The notes under the pieces: model-generated
Databases searched by the model: none
What the model saw: only the letters and a program-made list of their open reading frames with translations
Told to the model about the DNA's origin: nothing
Shown here: positions 9,330 to 18,184 of the stretch, piece by piece
How positions within the stretch are numbered: the first letter of the stretch is position 1
Layout of the letters: the number at the start of each line of letters is the position of its first letter
NCBI GenBank assembly: GCA_028285545.1
Contig: JANQPA010000012.1
Coordinates: 248,001-312,000, forward strand
Direction of reading: 5' to 3'
Source: Saprospiraceae bacterium
GTDB lineage: Bacteria > Bacteroidota > Bacteroidia > Chitinophagales > Saprospiraceae
Length of the DNA stretch: 64,000 bases
Position numbers and translations under genes: made by a program

Positions 9330-9601
9330 TATTAGTTGTCTCAAAAAAGTGAGGTAATATCACAAATTATCCCTATGGTTGCATCTGGCAAATCAATGCG
9401 GCTCAATTGGACCTTAATGCCTATATACCTTGAAATTCCCTCCCTTAGTTAACATTTTACGGCAAAAATGATCCTGTAGCTGAAATTTAAAACAATATTC
9501 CATATAAATGGAACAATACTCCAAATTTTGATTTTAAATACTCTCCATCTTTACAGTACCATAGCAAGGATACTCTGACTAGAAAAAATAAGCAAAACAT
9601 T

Positions 9602-10396
9602 ATGACTCATAGAACAAAGTCAAATAATTTGATGAAAGATGGTGCGTTTTCTGTTGCCACCAAAGAATTCCTTTCGACGAATTTTTTAGATGACTCGGAA
9701 TGCATTAGATTAAGAAATGAGATTTTTTCACTAAGAAATAATTGGAGGGCCATAAGTCCCGAACGAAAAGTATTTACTTTAGGATACCCCTCTTATCTAG
9801 TCAATCATCTAGGAATGGATAATTATTATGGTCAAGTAAGAAAAATGAATCAAATACTCGATAATACCTTTGGGTGGGTACATGATAAATTTCTTGCTTT
9901 GCTAGAAGTTCTGTTAGAGAGTCCTGTTAAAAAAGTTGAAAAATTTTCGAGGCCTGGATTTCTAATCCAGTTAATGGATCAAGATCCCAACTATCATAAA
10001 GTTTCAGGAGGCCCACATTGGGATTGGGATTTTTTATCACTTGATTGGTCTCCGTCACTTCCCTCATCTATTGATCCTGAACAATCAATGAGTTTTACGA
10101 TTCCTATTCGATTACCCAAAGATGGGAGTGGTATCTGGGTTTGGGAAAATATTACAGCAATGGATACCATAGAATTGGCTCAAAAAAAAGGAATCAGTAT
10201 TGAAAAAGCCACGAGTATATTAATCCAAAAAGAGAATCCCAGGTCTTATTATTATAAACAAGGCAATTTAATTTCTCATCCTGGAGGTATCGTGCATGGA
10301 ATCATACGATCACCAAAAATTCGACCTGGAGATGAACGAATAACCATGCAAGCTTATGCACTTTACCATAATAATATCTGGCAGGTATTTTTTTAA
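9602..10396 (+). CDS. 2OG-Fe(II) oxygenase-like protein (candidate peptide-modifying enzyme)
   Basis: 264 residues, cytosolic, no signal peptide. The second half fits the double-stranded beta-helix of 2-oxoglutarate/iron oxygenases: an HxD pair at His139/Asp141 (GGPHWDWDF), strands MSFTIPIRLP and GSGIWVWEN, then GNLISHPGGIVHGI with a distal His (226 or 232), and Arg241/Arg246 (RPGDER) for the 2OG carboxylate before ITMQAYALYH. These ligands are read by eye; no search was run. Family members hydroxylate or desaturate amino-acid side chains and small molecules. A 49-residue Cys/Trp-rich peptide gene starts 50 bp downstream, so the likely substrate is that peptide (inference). It could instead be a free-standing small-molecule hydroxylase. 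Confidence 0.7.
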   Translation: MTHRTKSNNLMKDGAFSVATKEFLSTNFLDDSECIRLRNEIFSLRNNWRAISPERKVFTLGYPSYLVNHLGMDNYYGQVRKMNQILDNTFGWVHDKFLALLEVLLESPVKKVEKFSRPGFLIQLMDQDPNYHKVSGGPHWDWDFLSLDWSPSLPSSIDPEQSMSFTIPIRLPKDGSGIWVWENITAMDTIELAQKKGISIEKATSILIQKENPRSYYYKQGNLISHPGGIVHGIIRSPKIRPGDERITMQAYALYHNNIWQVFF

Positions 10397-10446
10397 ATAA
10401 AATATGCTTTCACAGTATCAATTTTTTCATAAAAAAATTCAAAATC

Positions 10447-10596
10447 ATGAACATTAAAAAGGAATCTAAATCACGAAAAATCAATATTACTCAAGCGCAA
10501 AACTTATTAGGTGCAAATGAAAAGAAAAATAATTTTTGCTGGAATACCATTAGTAATTGTTGGGATACCATACAATGCTGGTTTGTACCTCACTAA
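10447..10596 (+). CDS. Small Cys-Trp-rich peptide, candidate RiPP precursor
   Basis: ATG at 10447 to TAA at 10594-10596 encodes 49 residues. Residues 1-29 are Lys/Asn-rich and leader-like, with an NLLGA segment at 19-23. Residues 30-49 form a compact tail with three Cys-Trp pairs (31-32, 38-39, 44-45) in repeating units CWNTISN, CWDTIQ and CWFVPH. The repeated CW-[ND]-T-I unit, the hydrophilic leader and the position directly behind an oxygenase-like gene are what one expects of a ribosomally made, modified peptide. There is no signal peptide and no classical GG cleavage site. A strong hairpin ends the unit. The gene is short, so chance cannot be excluded without homologues. Confidence 0.6.
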   Translation: MNIKKESKSRKINITQAQNLLGANEKKNNFCWNTISNCWDTIQCWFVPH

Positions 10597-10821
10597 TAAT
10601 GGAATCTTAGCATAATTTTCTTCAACTGAAAAGCACCATTTCCTTGATTATTTCATTCAATGAAATGTTCATGAGTGTCTAGAAATTTAAACATTCAAAG
10701 CAACTATATTGAAGTGATAAATGAGGGGATGGTGCTAATTTTTTAACATTTCAGTCCATTTGAATAGCAAAATATATGATTTAAGTCAACAAAGTAGAAA
10801 ATTTGCACTTTTGTCTTTAAG

Positions 10822-10855
10822 CCCTCAAACCCTTCATATGGCAAGGGTTTGAGGG
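10822..10855. terminator. 13-bp hairpin ending the oxygenase-peptide unit
   Basis: CCCTCAAACCCTT (10822-10834) pairs perfectly with 10843-10855 across an 8-nt loop. It lies between the convergent peptide gene and the prefix-domain permease. The 321-bp gap around it holds no other gene I can support. Confidence 0.75.
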
Positions 10856-10917
10856 GAATAAAAAATGAGCGGATCGAGAAGGAATCTTTCAAATAGAAAG
10901 ATATTCTGGACGTAGGT

Positions 10918-13509
10918 TTATTCTTCTCTGAGGTAATCCTTCGGATTTACATAAGCTGACTTCAAGGCCTGGCTACTAATGGTAAGGAGTGCGATGAGTA
11001 AAACGACTAATCCCACACCCAGGAAATACCACAGGCTCAGATCAATTTTATAAGTGAATTTTTCCAACCAATTCTTTGAAAGAAAATACGCAATAGGGCT
11101 GCCAATAACAATGGATATCAACACTAACCTGGTAAATTCTTTGCTAAAAAGATAGACAATACTCATAGAGGTAGCACCCAATATTTTGCGGATACCAATT
11201 TCTTTTTTTCTGCGATCAGCAGTAAATATTACTAAGCCAAATAAACCAAGACAGGAGATGAACAAAGCAAAGCCAGCAAAATATCTGGCAAGACTCTCAA
11301 CACGTTGCTCTGCTGCATAAAGTTGAGCATATTCTTCATCCAAATAATTAAAGTCGAAGATATAATTTGGATCTAAGCGTTCTGTCAAAGATTCTAGTTT
11401 TTGAATAGCTTCTTGTTCTTTTCCTTTTTCTAATTTTACAAATACCTCCTGTGCATTTTCCGGATAAATAATAAAAAATACGGGTTCAATAGCAGTATGT
11501 AAGGATCGAAAGTGAAAATCTTCTGCTATTCCTACTATTTCAAATTGAAAATCTTTCCAGATGGTTACTTGCTTACCAATTGGATCTTCCATCCCCATAA
11601 TTTCAATAGCCTTTTCATTAAAAATCACTTTGCCTTGTTCCGTTCCGAATTTTTTGGAAAAATGTCGCCCCTCTAGTAGTTTGATGCCGAGTGTTTGCAA
11701 AAAACCATAATCCACATTGAAATTATGGAAAGCTATCATCTCTTCCGGATTATGCCCATCCCAAGCTACTTCTATGGTGCTGGAACCGTGGTTAATTAGT
11801 TGTTGTCCTCTGGAAACAGCCTTTATCTCAGGGTTTCGTTCCGCTTCTGTCAAAAGAGTATTATACTGTTTTGGAAGTTCACCATTCAGGTTAAAATGAA
11901 TGACCTGGTTTTTATCATAGCCTAAATTTTTGGACTGAACAAATTGAATTTGCCGATAAATCGTTAAAACCCCAATCATTAAAACGATGGTCATAGTAAA
12001 CTGGAAAATGACCAGACCTCGACGAACAAAAAATTCACGCCAACTTGCTTTTATATCCCCTTTTAATACGTCAACTGGTTTAAAGGAAGAAAGGTACAAG
12101 GCAGGATAGCTGCCTGCTAATAATCCCGTAGCCAAAGTAATACCTAACAAGACCAGGATAAAAGAAAGCGAAAGTTGAAAACTAATTTCTTTACCAATGA
12201 GCAAATTAAATTGAGGTAAGACCCACCTTACAAAAAAGATGGCAAGAGTAGTCGATAAAGCAGTTAGAAGCAGAGATTCTGTTAGATATTGACTAATTAT
12301 AACCCTTCTTCGAGCGCCGATGGTCTTTTTTACCCCAATAGATTTGGCATGACGGCTTGCCCTGGCGGTAGCCATATTCATAAAGTTAATACAAGCAATA
12401 ACGATAATTAATAGACCGATAAAGGAAAACAACCTCACATATTCAATTCTTCCTCCCACAATTTCTCCATTTTCGTAGCGGCTATAAAGATATTGATCAG
12501 GGAAGGAGAGTAGCTTGTATTTGACTTTTTGTTTGTCAATGGTAGTCTTGTAGAAATTATTAATTTTTTCAGTCACCACCTTATGATCGGCCCCTTCATT
12601 TAAAGTGACCAAAGTAGCAGGTCCATGATTAGTCCAACTATTAACCCATGAAAAATATTCCCTAAATTTTTCAAAGTGAATGAGAAAGTCGAACTGGTAA
12701 GTAGAATTGGAAGGTGGATTTTCAACTATCCCTCCAACTCTAAAAAGGGCTTGATGATTAACTTCCACTGATTGACCTACAGCATTTTCAATAGACCCAA
12801 ATAATTGCTCAGCCGTTTTTTTGCTGAGTACTACATTATTAACATCCTCAAAAACATTATCCTTTGAGCCTTTTAATAAATCATAACTTAGAACATCAAA
12901 GAATTCTGGTCCAACGTAAAAGCCTTTAGCTTGAGTATTCTTATCCTCAACGGTCAATTGATAGTCCTCTATCCAATCCACGATAGCCAAGGCGTGCTCA
13001 ATTTCAGGTATGTTGTCAGATAAGGCTTTAGCCAAAGGTCCTTGAGTAGCAGTAATCATATCCGTTCTATCCGGATATTCCCATAATTCCATCACCTGGT
13101 AAAGGCGATCTCCTTTTTCATGGAAACTATCTACTTTTAGTTCATCAACTACCCATAAATAAATAAGAATGGCACAGGCCAGGCCACTGGATAAGCTTAA
13201 CAAATTGATCAAAAAAGAGGTTTTTGACCGCTTGAAATTTCTTAGGGTCATGATCAGGTTATGTTTCCACATATCGAAAATATTTATAGGGTGATTTGAT
13301 TTGATAGGTCGAATAAATGCCGGACGAAATAGAGAAAAAACATCTAAGAAAAAGAGCCAGTCCGCCTTCCGTTTTCCCACATCTCTATGCCTTTGATCAT
13401 ACCTTTCTCTGAGGTCTCCTTCCAAATCTTCGAGATGGTCAGGATGACAAAACCAGGAAAAGAAAAGAATTAACCAGCGTGGTGGATTGCAATTTTTTTT
13501 ATGCTGCAT
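10918..13509 (-). CDS. ABC transporter permease with N-terminal prefix domain
   Basis: 863 residues. The first ~85 residues (PPRWLILFFSWFCHPDHLED, LEGDLRERYDQR) form the 'permease prefix domain' found ahead of MacB-like permeases that pair with PadR regulators. The rest is the duplicated MacB-core/FtsX architecture, with loops RASRHAKSIGVKKTIGARRR near 390 and RRKKEIGIRKILGA near 765, and TM helices at about 100, 360-490 and 750-855. It is the distal gene of a two-gene unit with padR 51 bp upstream. No ATPase is adjacent; the substrate is unknown. It is longer than the permease at 1645-4065 because of the prefix domain. Confidence 0.9.
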   Translation of the reverse strand: MQHKKNCNPPRWLILFFSWFCHPDHLEDLEGDLRERYDQRHRDVGKRKADWLFFLDVFSLFRPAFIRPIKSNHPINIFDMWKHNLIMTLRNFKRSKTSFLINLLSLSSGLACAILIYLWVVDELKVDSFHEKGDRLYQVMELWEYPDRTDMITATQGPLAKALSDNIPEIEHALAIVDWIEDYQLTVEDKNTQAKGFYVGPEFFDVLSYDLLKGSKDNVFEDVNNVVLSKKTAEQLFGSIENAVGQSVEVNHQALFRVGGIVENPPSNSTYQFDFLIHFEKFREYFSWVNSWTNHGPATLVTLNEGADHKVVTEKINNFYKTTIDKQKVKYKLLSFPDQYLYSRYENGEIVGGRIEYVRLFSFIGLLIIVIACINFMNMATARASRHAKSIGVKKTIGARRRVIISQYLTESLLLTALSTTLAIFFVRWVLPQFNLLIGKEISFQLSLSFILVLLGITLATGLLAGSYPALYLSSFKPVDVLKGDIKASWREFFVRRGLVIFQFTMTIVLMIGVLTIYRQIQFVQSKNLGYDKNQVIHFNLNGELPKQYNTLLTEAERNPEIKAVSRGQQLINHGSSTIEVAWDGHNPEEMIAFHNFNVDYGFLQTLGIKLLEGRHFSKKFGTEQGKVIFNEKAIEIMGMEDPIGKQVTIWKDFQFEIVGIAEDFHFRSLHTAIEPVFFIIYPENAQEVFVKLEKGKEQEAIQKLESLTERLDPNYIFDFNYLDEEYAQLYAAEQRVESLARYFAGFALFISCLGLFGLVIFTADRRKKEIGIRKILGATSMSIVYLFSKEFTRLVLISIVIGSPIAYFLSKNWLEKFTYKIDLSLWYFLGVGLVVLLIALLTISSQALKSAYVNPKDYLREE

Positions 13510-13560
13510 TTGAGTAAGAATTAAGATAAAGGTTGGACAAAAGGGAGTAACAAACTGATG

Positions 13561-13890
13561 TTAGCGTTCGAAGACTGTATTGGGTATGGATTCCCAAAGC
13601 TTAAGGCGTTGATTTTTGGTTTCTTCCAATATCTTTAAGCCATAAGCCGTAACGGTGAAAAATCGTTTTCTTTTACCTCCCCTCACCTTAGTGGCTTCAC
13701 CAAGTTCTGAAGAGAGATAACCCTTAGTTTCCAGGCGTTTCAAAACGGTTTGTAAAGAGCCAATGCTTACTCTTCGATTCAGCCGTTTTTCTATTTCCTC
13801 AATGATGGCTATTCCGTAGGCTTTGCCGTGCAAAATGGCTACTGTCAGGATGACTATTTCTTCAAATTCTCCCAGGTGATGCTTACTCAT
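13561..13890 (-). CDS. PadR-family transcriptional regulator
   Basis: 109 residues forming a winged helix: LGEFEEIVILTVAIL, then YGIAIIEEIEKR, the recognition helix region SIGSLQTVLKRLETKGYL, and the wing GGKRKRFFTVTAYG. This is the short PadR-like subgroup that sits immediately ahead of prefix-domain permeases. It is expected to repress its own operon with the permease in response to an unknown ligand or membrane stress. The start is ATG at 13890 with an A-rich leader. Confidence 0.9.
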   Translation of the reverse strand: MSKHHLGEFEEIVILTVAILHGKAYGIAIIEEIEKRLNRRVSIGSLQTVLKRLETKGYLSSELGEATKVRGGKRKRFFTVTAYGLKILEETKNQRLKLWESIPNTVFER

Positions 13891-14025
13891 AGCTTTATTT
13901 TTACCTTAAATGTAGTTAAAATAAACCGAAGAGTCAAGAGATTGAGATACCTAAGCAGAATTTTCAGAAACATTAGAGCGTAAATTCACTATTTAATGGG
14001 GGATATTAAAATAAAAAATACCTCC

Positions 14026-15000
14026 TCAGATCCAGATGGAGGCATTTTTATCGGATTCGGTCCTTCTAATAAAGAATTTTATACCGATACTTTTGATCAA
14101 GTTCAGGGTTTTTCCTTTTCCAAAGCTCCGCTTCAACAACTCTCCCCCAAAAGCTGCCATATTAAAAACAATCATCATAGCGGCAAAATAATACAAGCCC
14201 AGAAAAATACCAATCCCCACATGCATCAGGATGGTTATACTCAGCCAAACGTACTTCGTTTTTTTCCAAAAGATGAAGAATGGATATCCGATCTCAATGA
14301 GTAAGACTGACCAGCCGATTGCTTTTGGGATAAAAGGATAGTCAGCCAAAAAACTTACATCCACCGATTTGAAATTCAAGCCCATCATGGTAGTCCAGAT
14401 TGCTTCACCATTCCACCAGTCATATCCTAATCCTTTATCAAAACCCGAGATGAAATAAACCAGACATAGATGTATTTGCAGTACCCGTGTAAAAAAGATC
14501 ATAGATTCTTTTTTACGTGCTTTTCCAAGAATATTTAGGCTTAATTGCCTTCCAACTGGGAAAAGAATGCAGTAGAACAAGCCTGCTAAAATGAAATAAT
14601 CTACTCCATAGATATAATACTGTCCCGAGTTCATAAAAGAGATCTGAAGGAACAAACAAAGCAAAGCAGTCAGTGTGGGAAATATCCCAATTCCCAGCAA
14701 AAACAAAAAACTCAGATAGAGGCCAAATACTACTTTAAGTGACATGAATTCTGAGAAGCCGTGCCCGGCTAAAAAATCAGTCATCCAGGATAACCTTGGC
14801 TGGAAAGACAAGAGTGGTAACTCCACAATATCAGCCCGGAGGTATCCGTACTGGCCATAAATTTCCAACAGATCAGGATATTGGGAAATCAGGATAAACA
14901 TGGCAATCAGGGCGGTTCCTATTCTGAAAAAAGCCAGATTAAGGTTATTATCTACTTTGAAGAAAAACTGGTCTACGCTTTTAAAAAAGGAAGTTTTCAT
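14026..15000 (-). CDS. HTTM-domain multipass membrane protein
   Basis: 324 residues with about seven or eight TM segments. The N-terminal FFKVDNNLNLAFFRIGTAL, the central YGVDYFILAGLFYCILFPVG and the segment FFTRVLQIHLCLVYFISGFD..GYDWWNGEAIW match the HTTM family, the membrane-embedded domain related to vitamin-K-dependent gamma-carboxylase. The family's enzymatic role in bacteria is mostly unproven. It starts 5 bp after the 189-residue partner gene, indicating co-translation. Confidence 0.82.
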   Translation of the reverse strand: MKTSFFKSVDQFFFKVDNNLNLAFFRIGTALIAMFILISQYPDLLEIYGQYGYLRADIVELPLLSFQPRLSWMTDFLAGHGFSEFMSLKVVFGLYLSFLFLLGIGIFPTLTALLCLFLQISFMNSGQYYIYGVDYFILAGLFYCILFPVGRQLSLNILGKARKKESMIFFTRVLQIHLCLVYFISGFDKGLGYDWWNGEAIWTTMMGLNFKSVDVSFLADYPFIPKAIGWSVLLIEIGYPFFIFWKKTKYVWLSITILMHVGIGIFLGLYYFAAMMIVFNMAAFGGELLKRSFGKGKTLNLIKSIGIKFFIRRTESDKNASIWI

Positions 15001-15005
15001 GACTA

Positions 15006-15572
15006 TTAAGGATTTGGGTCTATGATAAATTCATAAGTTTCTCTTGGAGCGAAATAAGGACGTTCACCTTGCCGATATTCTTGCATGGAAGGCACGATGT
15101 AAAACATGGTCATCAGATCAATTTTGGAGTAGCTGGGATTCACCTCGTGCATTCTGGTTACCATTGATTGAGCCATGAGGTTCTTAACATCTTCATTTTC
15201 TACCTCTTTGAACTGATTGAAGGCCGAAGTCATTCTGGATTTTCCTTCTTTAGAAAAGATCGGAGGGTCCTGTATACTCACCCCTTGCTCTTCATTTTCA
15301 AGTTTAAAGTAGATGGTATAAGAATAAGGAGGATCGGGAGAGAAAAATCCATATCCTGTAATTCCAACTAAAGACGCATACCATTGGCTTAATCCTTTCA
15401 CCTCAGTGCTAAAACAATCGGTCACTTTTTCAAGGACAGCAAGGGTATTTTCTGAAGCTTTTCGGAGTTCAAGTTTTTCTCTGAAAGGATATACCCCAAG
15501 CAGATTGGTCAGCAAAATGCAAAAGACATGAAAAAAAAGGAAGGTCAGTAATAATATCTTTTTAGTTTTCAT
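15006..15572 (-). CDS. HTTM-partner membrane-anchored protein
   Basis: 188 residues from ATG at 15572. An upstream in-frame start at 15632 would place translation inside a strong hairpin and is rejected. One N-terminal TM helix (ILLLTFLFFHVFCILLTNLL) precedes an extracytoplasmic domain with GYGFFSPDPPYSYTIYF, which resembles the F-x-P-x-P signature of DUF5819-like partners that accompany HTTM genes. It probably forms a complex with the HTTM protein encoded 5 bp downstream; function unknown. Confidence 0.7.
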   Translation of the reverse strand: MKTKKILLLTFLFFHVFCILLTNLLGVYPFREKLELRKASENTLAVLEKVTDCFSTEVKGLSQWYASLVGITGYGFFSPDPPYSYTIYFKLENEEQGVSIQDPPIFSKEGKSRMTSAFNQFKEVENEDVKNLMAQSMVTRMHEVNPSYSKIDLMTMFYIVPSMQEYRQGERPYFAPRETYEFIIDPNP

Positions 15573-15606
15573 CACAATGGAAGATTGATAATCAAATAAT
15601 TTTCTT

Positions 15607-15640
15607 TTTGAGGGGTGAATTTTAAAAATCACCCCTCAAA
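15607..15640. terminator. 12-bp intergenic hairpin
   Basis: TTTGAGGGGTGA (15607-15618) pairs with TCACCCCTCAAA (15629-15640). It lies 5' of the HTTM-partner gene and 3' of the next minus-strand gene upstream, so it likely ends that transcript. A smaller stem GAACCT/AGGTTC lies at 15671-15688. Confidence 0.65.
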
Positions 15641-15737
15641 GAAATAATATTCGCCAGCCTCTTAAGCCCGTGAACCTTTTGTTAGGTTCATGTGTAATTC
15701 ATGGGATTAAAACTGTTCATGGGATTATAATGATTCA

Positions 15738-16277
15738 CTATTTCTGACGGATAGTTCTGCTGCTAGCTCTAACAGGCTTCATCTTGACTACGTTTGGTCC
15801 TTGGTATTTAGCCATCAGCTTATCAATCTTACCGACTAATGCTGCATTAATGCTAGGAGTCTTCAGCCAAATAAAGGTGCTTTCCGAAAACTTATCATCT
15901 GTATGAACCTTATGTCTAAAGATGCCTCCTTTACCTTTTGTAGCGCCTTGCTGTGCGATGGTTTTTTTAACCAATTGCACCTGAGCAGGAGAAGACTTTC
16001 CGTAAGTTCTGACTGCTCTCCCACGATTAACTTCTTGTATACTGTAAGCTCTTGGGTCAACGCTTTTCAACAGAGAAAGGAAAGTTTTTTCATCAGCAGC
16101 GCTCATTTTTAAACCTTCGAAGTACCAGGTTCCACTGTTTTGAGTTTGTGCTTTCATGATTGGAGTACTTTTCGATAAGCGGGTCTGTGCGTTCACTGAA
16201 TAATGAGAGGCAGTTGCCAGTACTAAAAAGGACATCAGGATAGCAGTGCGGGTGAAAAAAGATTTTGGATTGTTCAT
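15738..16277 (-). CDS. Exported hypothetical protein
   Basis: 179 residues with a long N-terminal signal segment (TRTAILMSFLVLATASHYSVNA, cleavage near residue 30). The mature part is basic and Ser/Lys-rich, with GTWYFEGLKMSAADEKTFLSLL and a matching second segment TPSINAALVGKIDKLMAKY. No family recognised. The predicted location is the periplasm or outer surface. It is separated from the HTTM pair by hairpins, so it is probably transcribed alone. Confidence 0.65.
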   Translation of the reverse strand: MNNPKSFFTRTAILMSFLVLATASHYSVNAQTRLSKSTPIMKAQTQNSGTWYFEGLKMSAADEKTFLSLLKSVDPRAYSIQEVNRGRAVRTYGKSSPAQVQLVKKTIAQQGATKGKGGIFRHKVHTDDKFSESTFIWLKTPSINAALVGKIDKLMAKYQGPNVVKMKPVRASSRTIRQK

Positions 16278-16789
16278 CGTTAATTGATTTAAATTTAGTT
16301 TAAAAATTGCTTTTTTGAAGTTTTACAGATCTGTATCGATCCGCATTTGATACTTAATGGCCCGCTAGAGAAAAAGGTAAACCCCAAAAGCGCATTTTTT
16401 TATTTTTTTCTTCACAACAACAATTCAATCAACTGACAATCAATACCTTATCACTAATATTTTTTTCGAAAAAATGTGCTTATTCAAACGGAACGGCTAT
16501 TATCGCCAGCTATAGAGGTATTCATCAGCATAGAAAACTCACCACAAAGGCCACAAAAAACAAAGACATTATAAAGTGCCTGCTTACAGATAGGTAAATC
16601 AAACTATTGGACATTTATCTACCGAAGGCGTAATGGAACACTGAATTCAGAACTCAGAACGGTTTCGAGTACTAGGCTCAGTTATAAAGAGTCTCACTAA
16701 TCAGTAAGTGAAGCAAAGCTTCAAAAACTTTTTTTTCCAAAATCATTACTTTTACTGTCATTCGGCAATTAAAGAGTAAATATTCCTTC
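16278..16789. other. 512-bp intergenic region without a gene
   Basis: No ORF with coding character. It contains A/T-rich stretches, a word-like run at about 16635-16665 (AACACTGAATTCAGAACTCA) and the leader of the downstream sigma factor gene. It separates a minus-strand gene from a plus-strand gene and so must hold both promoters; no clear TAnnTTTG box was found. Confidence 0.5.
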
Positions 16790-17383
16790 ATGGAAAAAAA
16801 AACACCCCTTAGGGATGATGAGATTCTGGCAGGTCTTTGTTCAAATAGGAAACTAGAGGAAGACCGGGCTTTGATGGAAATGTATCATACTTATTTCGGT
16901 TTAATCAAAAACCATGTATTGGAAAATAGTGGTTCGCCAGAAGATGCAGAAGACATTTTCTGGGTAAGCCTGGAGGTCTTTTGGAATAATGTAAAACAGG
17001 AAGTATTCACTTTGAGCAGCACCATTAAAACCTATTTTTACAGCATTTGTAAATATAAATGGCTGGAAGAATTACGGCGTAGAAGACGAAAAGACGATAA
17101 AAATAATCCTTTGGAGAAAGACCATCAGGAAATTCCTGCTGATATAGATATTAGCGGCCATATGATGGAAAAAGAAAAACACGAATGGCTTTGGGATAAG
17201 ATTAGGATGCTGAATCAAAAATGTGTGGATTTGTTGACCCTTTTTTATGTCGACAATGAATCTATGAATCAGATCGCAAAAGCACTTGACTATTCCGGAG
17301 GTAATGCTGCCAAAAGTGCAGCTTATAAATGCAGAAAACAATTAACTAAGTTGATTATGGAAGACCCAGATTTCCCTAGTTGA
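16790..17383 (+). CDS. ECF-like RNA polymerase sigma factor
   Basis: 197 residues. Region 2 spans about 25-100 (SPEDAEDIFWVSLEVFW, the 2.4-like segment YFYSICKYKWLEELRRRRRK) and region 4 about 135-190 (CVDLLTLFYVDNESMNQIAKALDYS, then AAKSAAYKCRKQLTKLI). It should direct transcription of a small regulon. The next gene, 37 bp downstream, encodes a single-pass membrane TPR protein in the position usually held by an anti-sigma factor. This sigma/TPR pair faces a CHAT-protease-like gene across a terminator. Confidence 0.88.
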   Translation: MEKKTPLRDDEILAGLCSNRKLEEDRALMEMYHTYFGLIKNHVLENSGSPEDAEDIFWVSLEVFWNNVKQEVFTLSSTIKTYFYSICKYKWLEELRRRRRKDDKNNPLEKDHQEIPADIDISGHMMEKEKHEWLWDKIRMLNQKCVDLLTLFYVDNESMNQIAKALDYSGGNAAKSAAYKCRKQLTKLIMEDPDFPS

Positions 17384-17420
17384 TGGTTTCTCTTTAGATT
17401 ACTATTTAAAATAAAGCATT

Positions 17421-18176
17421 ATGCCAAACTTCGATAAAGAATATTTGCATGAGCAATTTCTCAGAGGACAACTGACCACTGAGGAGCAATCGGCATTTGA
17501 TAAAGTACTGGCATCCGATCCGGCATTTGCAAGGGAGGTAAAGGCAGGCGAACTAGCCGTTGAAGGCTTGAAGTCCTTCCATTTGCACCAACGAATTCAA
17601 GAACTAAGGAAAAAAGGCCAAGCACAGCAACTGCCTGATCAGGAAAGCCCCAAGGAGGAAAACAAAAAGGTCCGGCTGATTTCGATCTTCCGAAAGCCTT
17701 TGGCTCTCGCTGCCAGCTTTGCCTTGGTTGTGGTGGCATCCTACTTCATTTATCTTTCAATCAGCAGCCAATCTTTATATGGCAGATACAATCAACATCC
17801 TTCTTTTTCGGTAACGGAGATGTCCTCTTCGCAAGTTTATGATCTTTCGAGGGCTGAAGCAGCCTTTAAACAAGGAAATTATGATATCACTCTTTCAGAA
17901 TTATCTTCCTATTTAAGTGAAAACCCAACAGACACATTGGCATTACTCTTTCAAGGAATTTGCCAACTGGAGTTAGATGATTATACCCAGGCTAGGGAGA
18001 TCTTTAGCCAAATCAAATCAGGAACATCTGATTTCCAGTCGCTGGGAGAATGGTATTTGGCTTTATCATTTGTTAAAGAAAAAGACTTTGATCGGGCACG
18101 CCAGGAGTTGGAAAACATTTCTACAAATTCAGAAAAGTATACCCAGGCACAACAATTACTTAATTTTTTAAATTAG
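17421..18176 (+). CDS. Membrane-anchored TPR protein, possible anti-sigma partner
   Basis: 251 residues. The cytosolic N-terminus (1-90) begins with FDKEYLHEQFLRGQLTTEEQ, the acidic helix pattern of Bacteroidota anti-sigma proteins but without a zinc motif. A TM helix (PLALAASFALVVVASYFIYL) lies near 93-113. The periplasmic C-terminus has about three TPR-like helices pairs (AEAAFKQGNYDITLSELSSY, DTLALLFQGICQLELDDYTQ, SLGEWYLALSFVKEKDFDRA). The topology would let periplasmic TPR contacts release a sigma factor bound in the cytosol; this is inference from order and spacing. Confidence 0.75.
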   Translation: MPNFDKEYLHEQFLRGQLTTEEQSAFDKVLASDPAFAREVKAGELAVEGLKSFHLHQRIQELRKKGQAQQLPDQESPKEENKKVRLISIFRKPLALAASFALVVVASYFIYLSISSQSLYGRYNQHPSFSVTEMSSSQVYDLSRAEAAFKQGNYDITLSELSSYLSENPTDTLALLFQGICQLELDDYTQAREIFSQIKSGTSDFQSLGEWYLALSFVKEKDFDRARQELENISTNSEKYTQAQQLLNFLN

Positions 18177-18184
18177 AATAGAGT

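Noticed and set aside
9375-9452. 25-codon ORF between lytR and the oxygenase as a second precursor
   Set aside because: No Cys, no repeat unit, and composition like the surrounding non-coding DNA.
13996-14304. 102-codon plus-strand ORF
   Set aside because: Antisense to the 3' end of the HTTM gene; no coding character.
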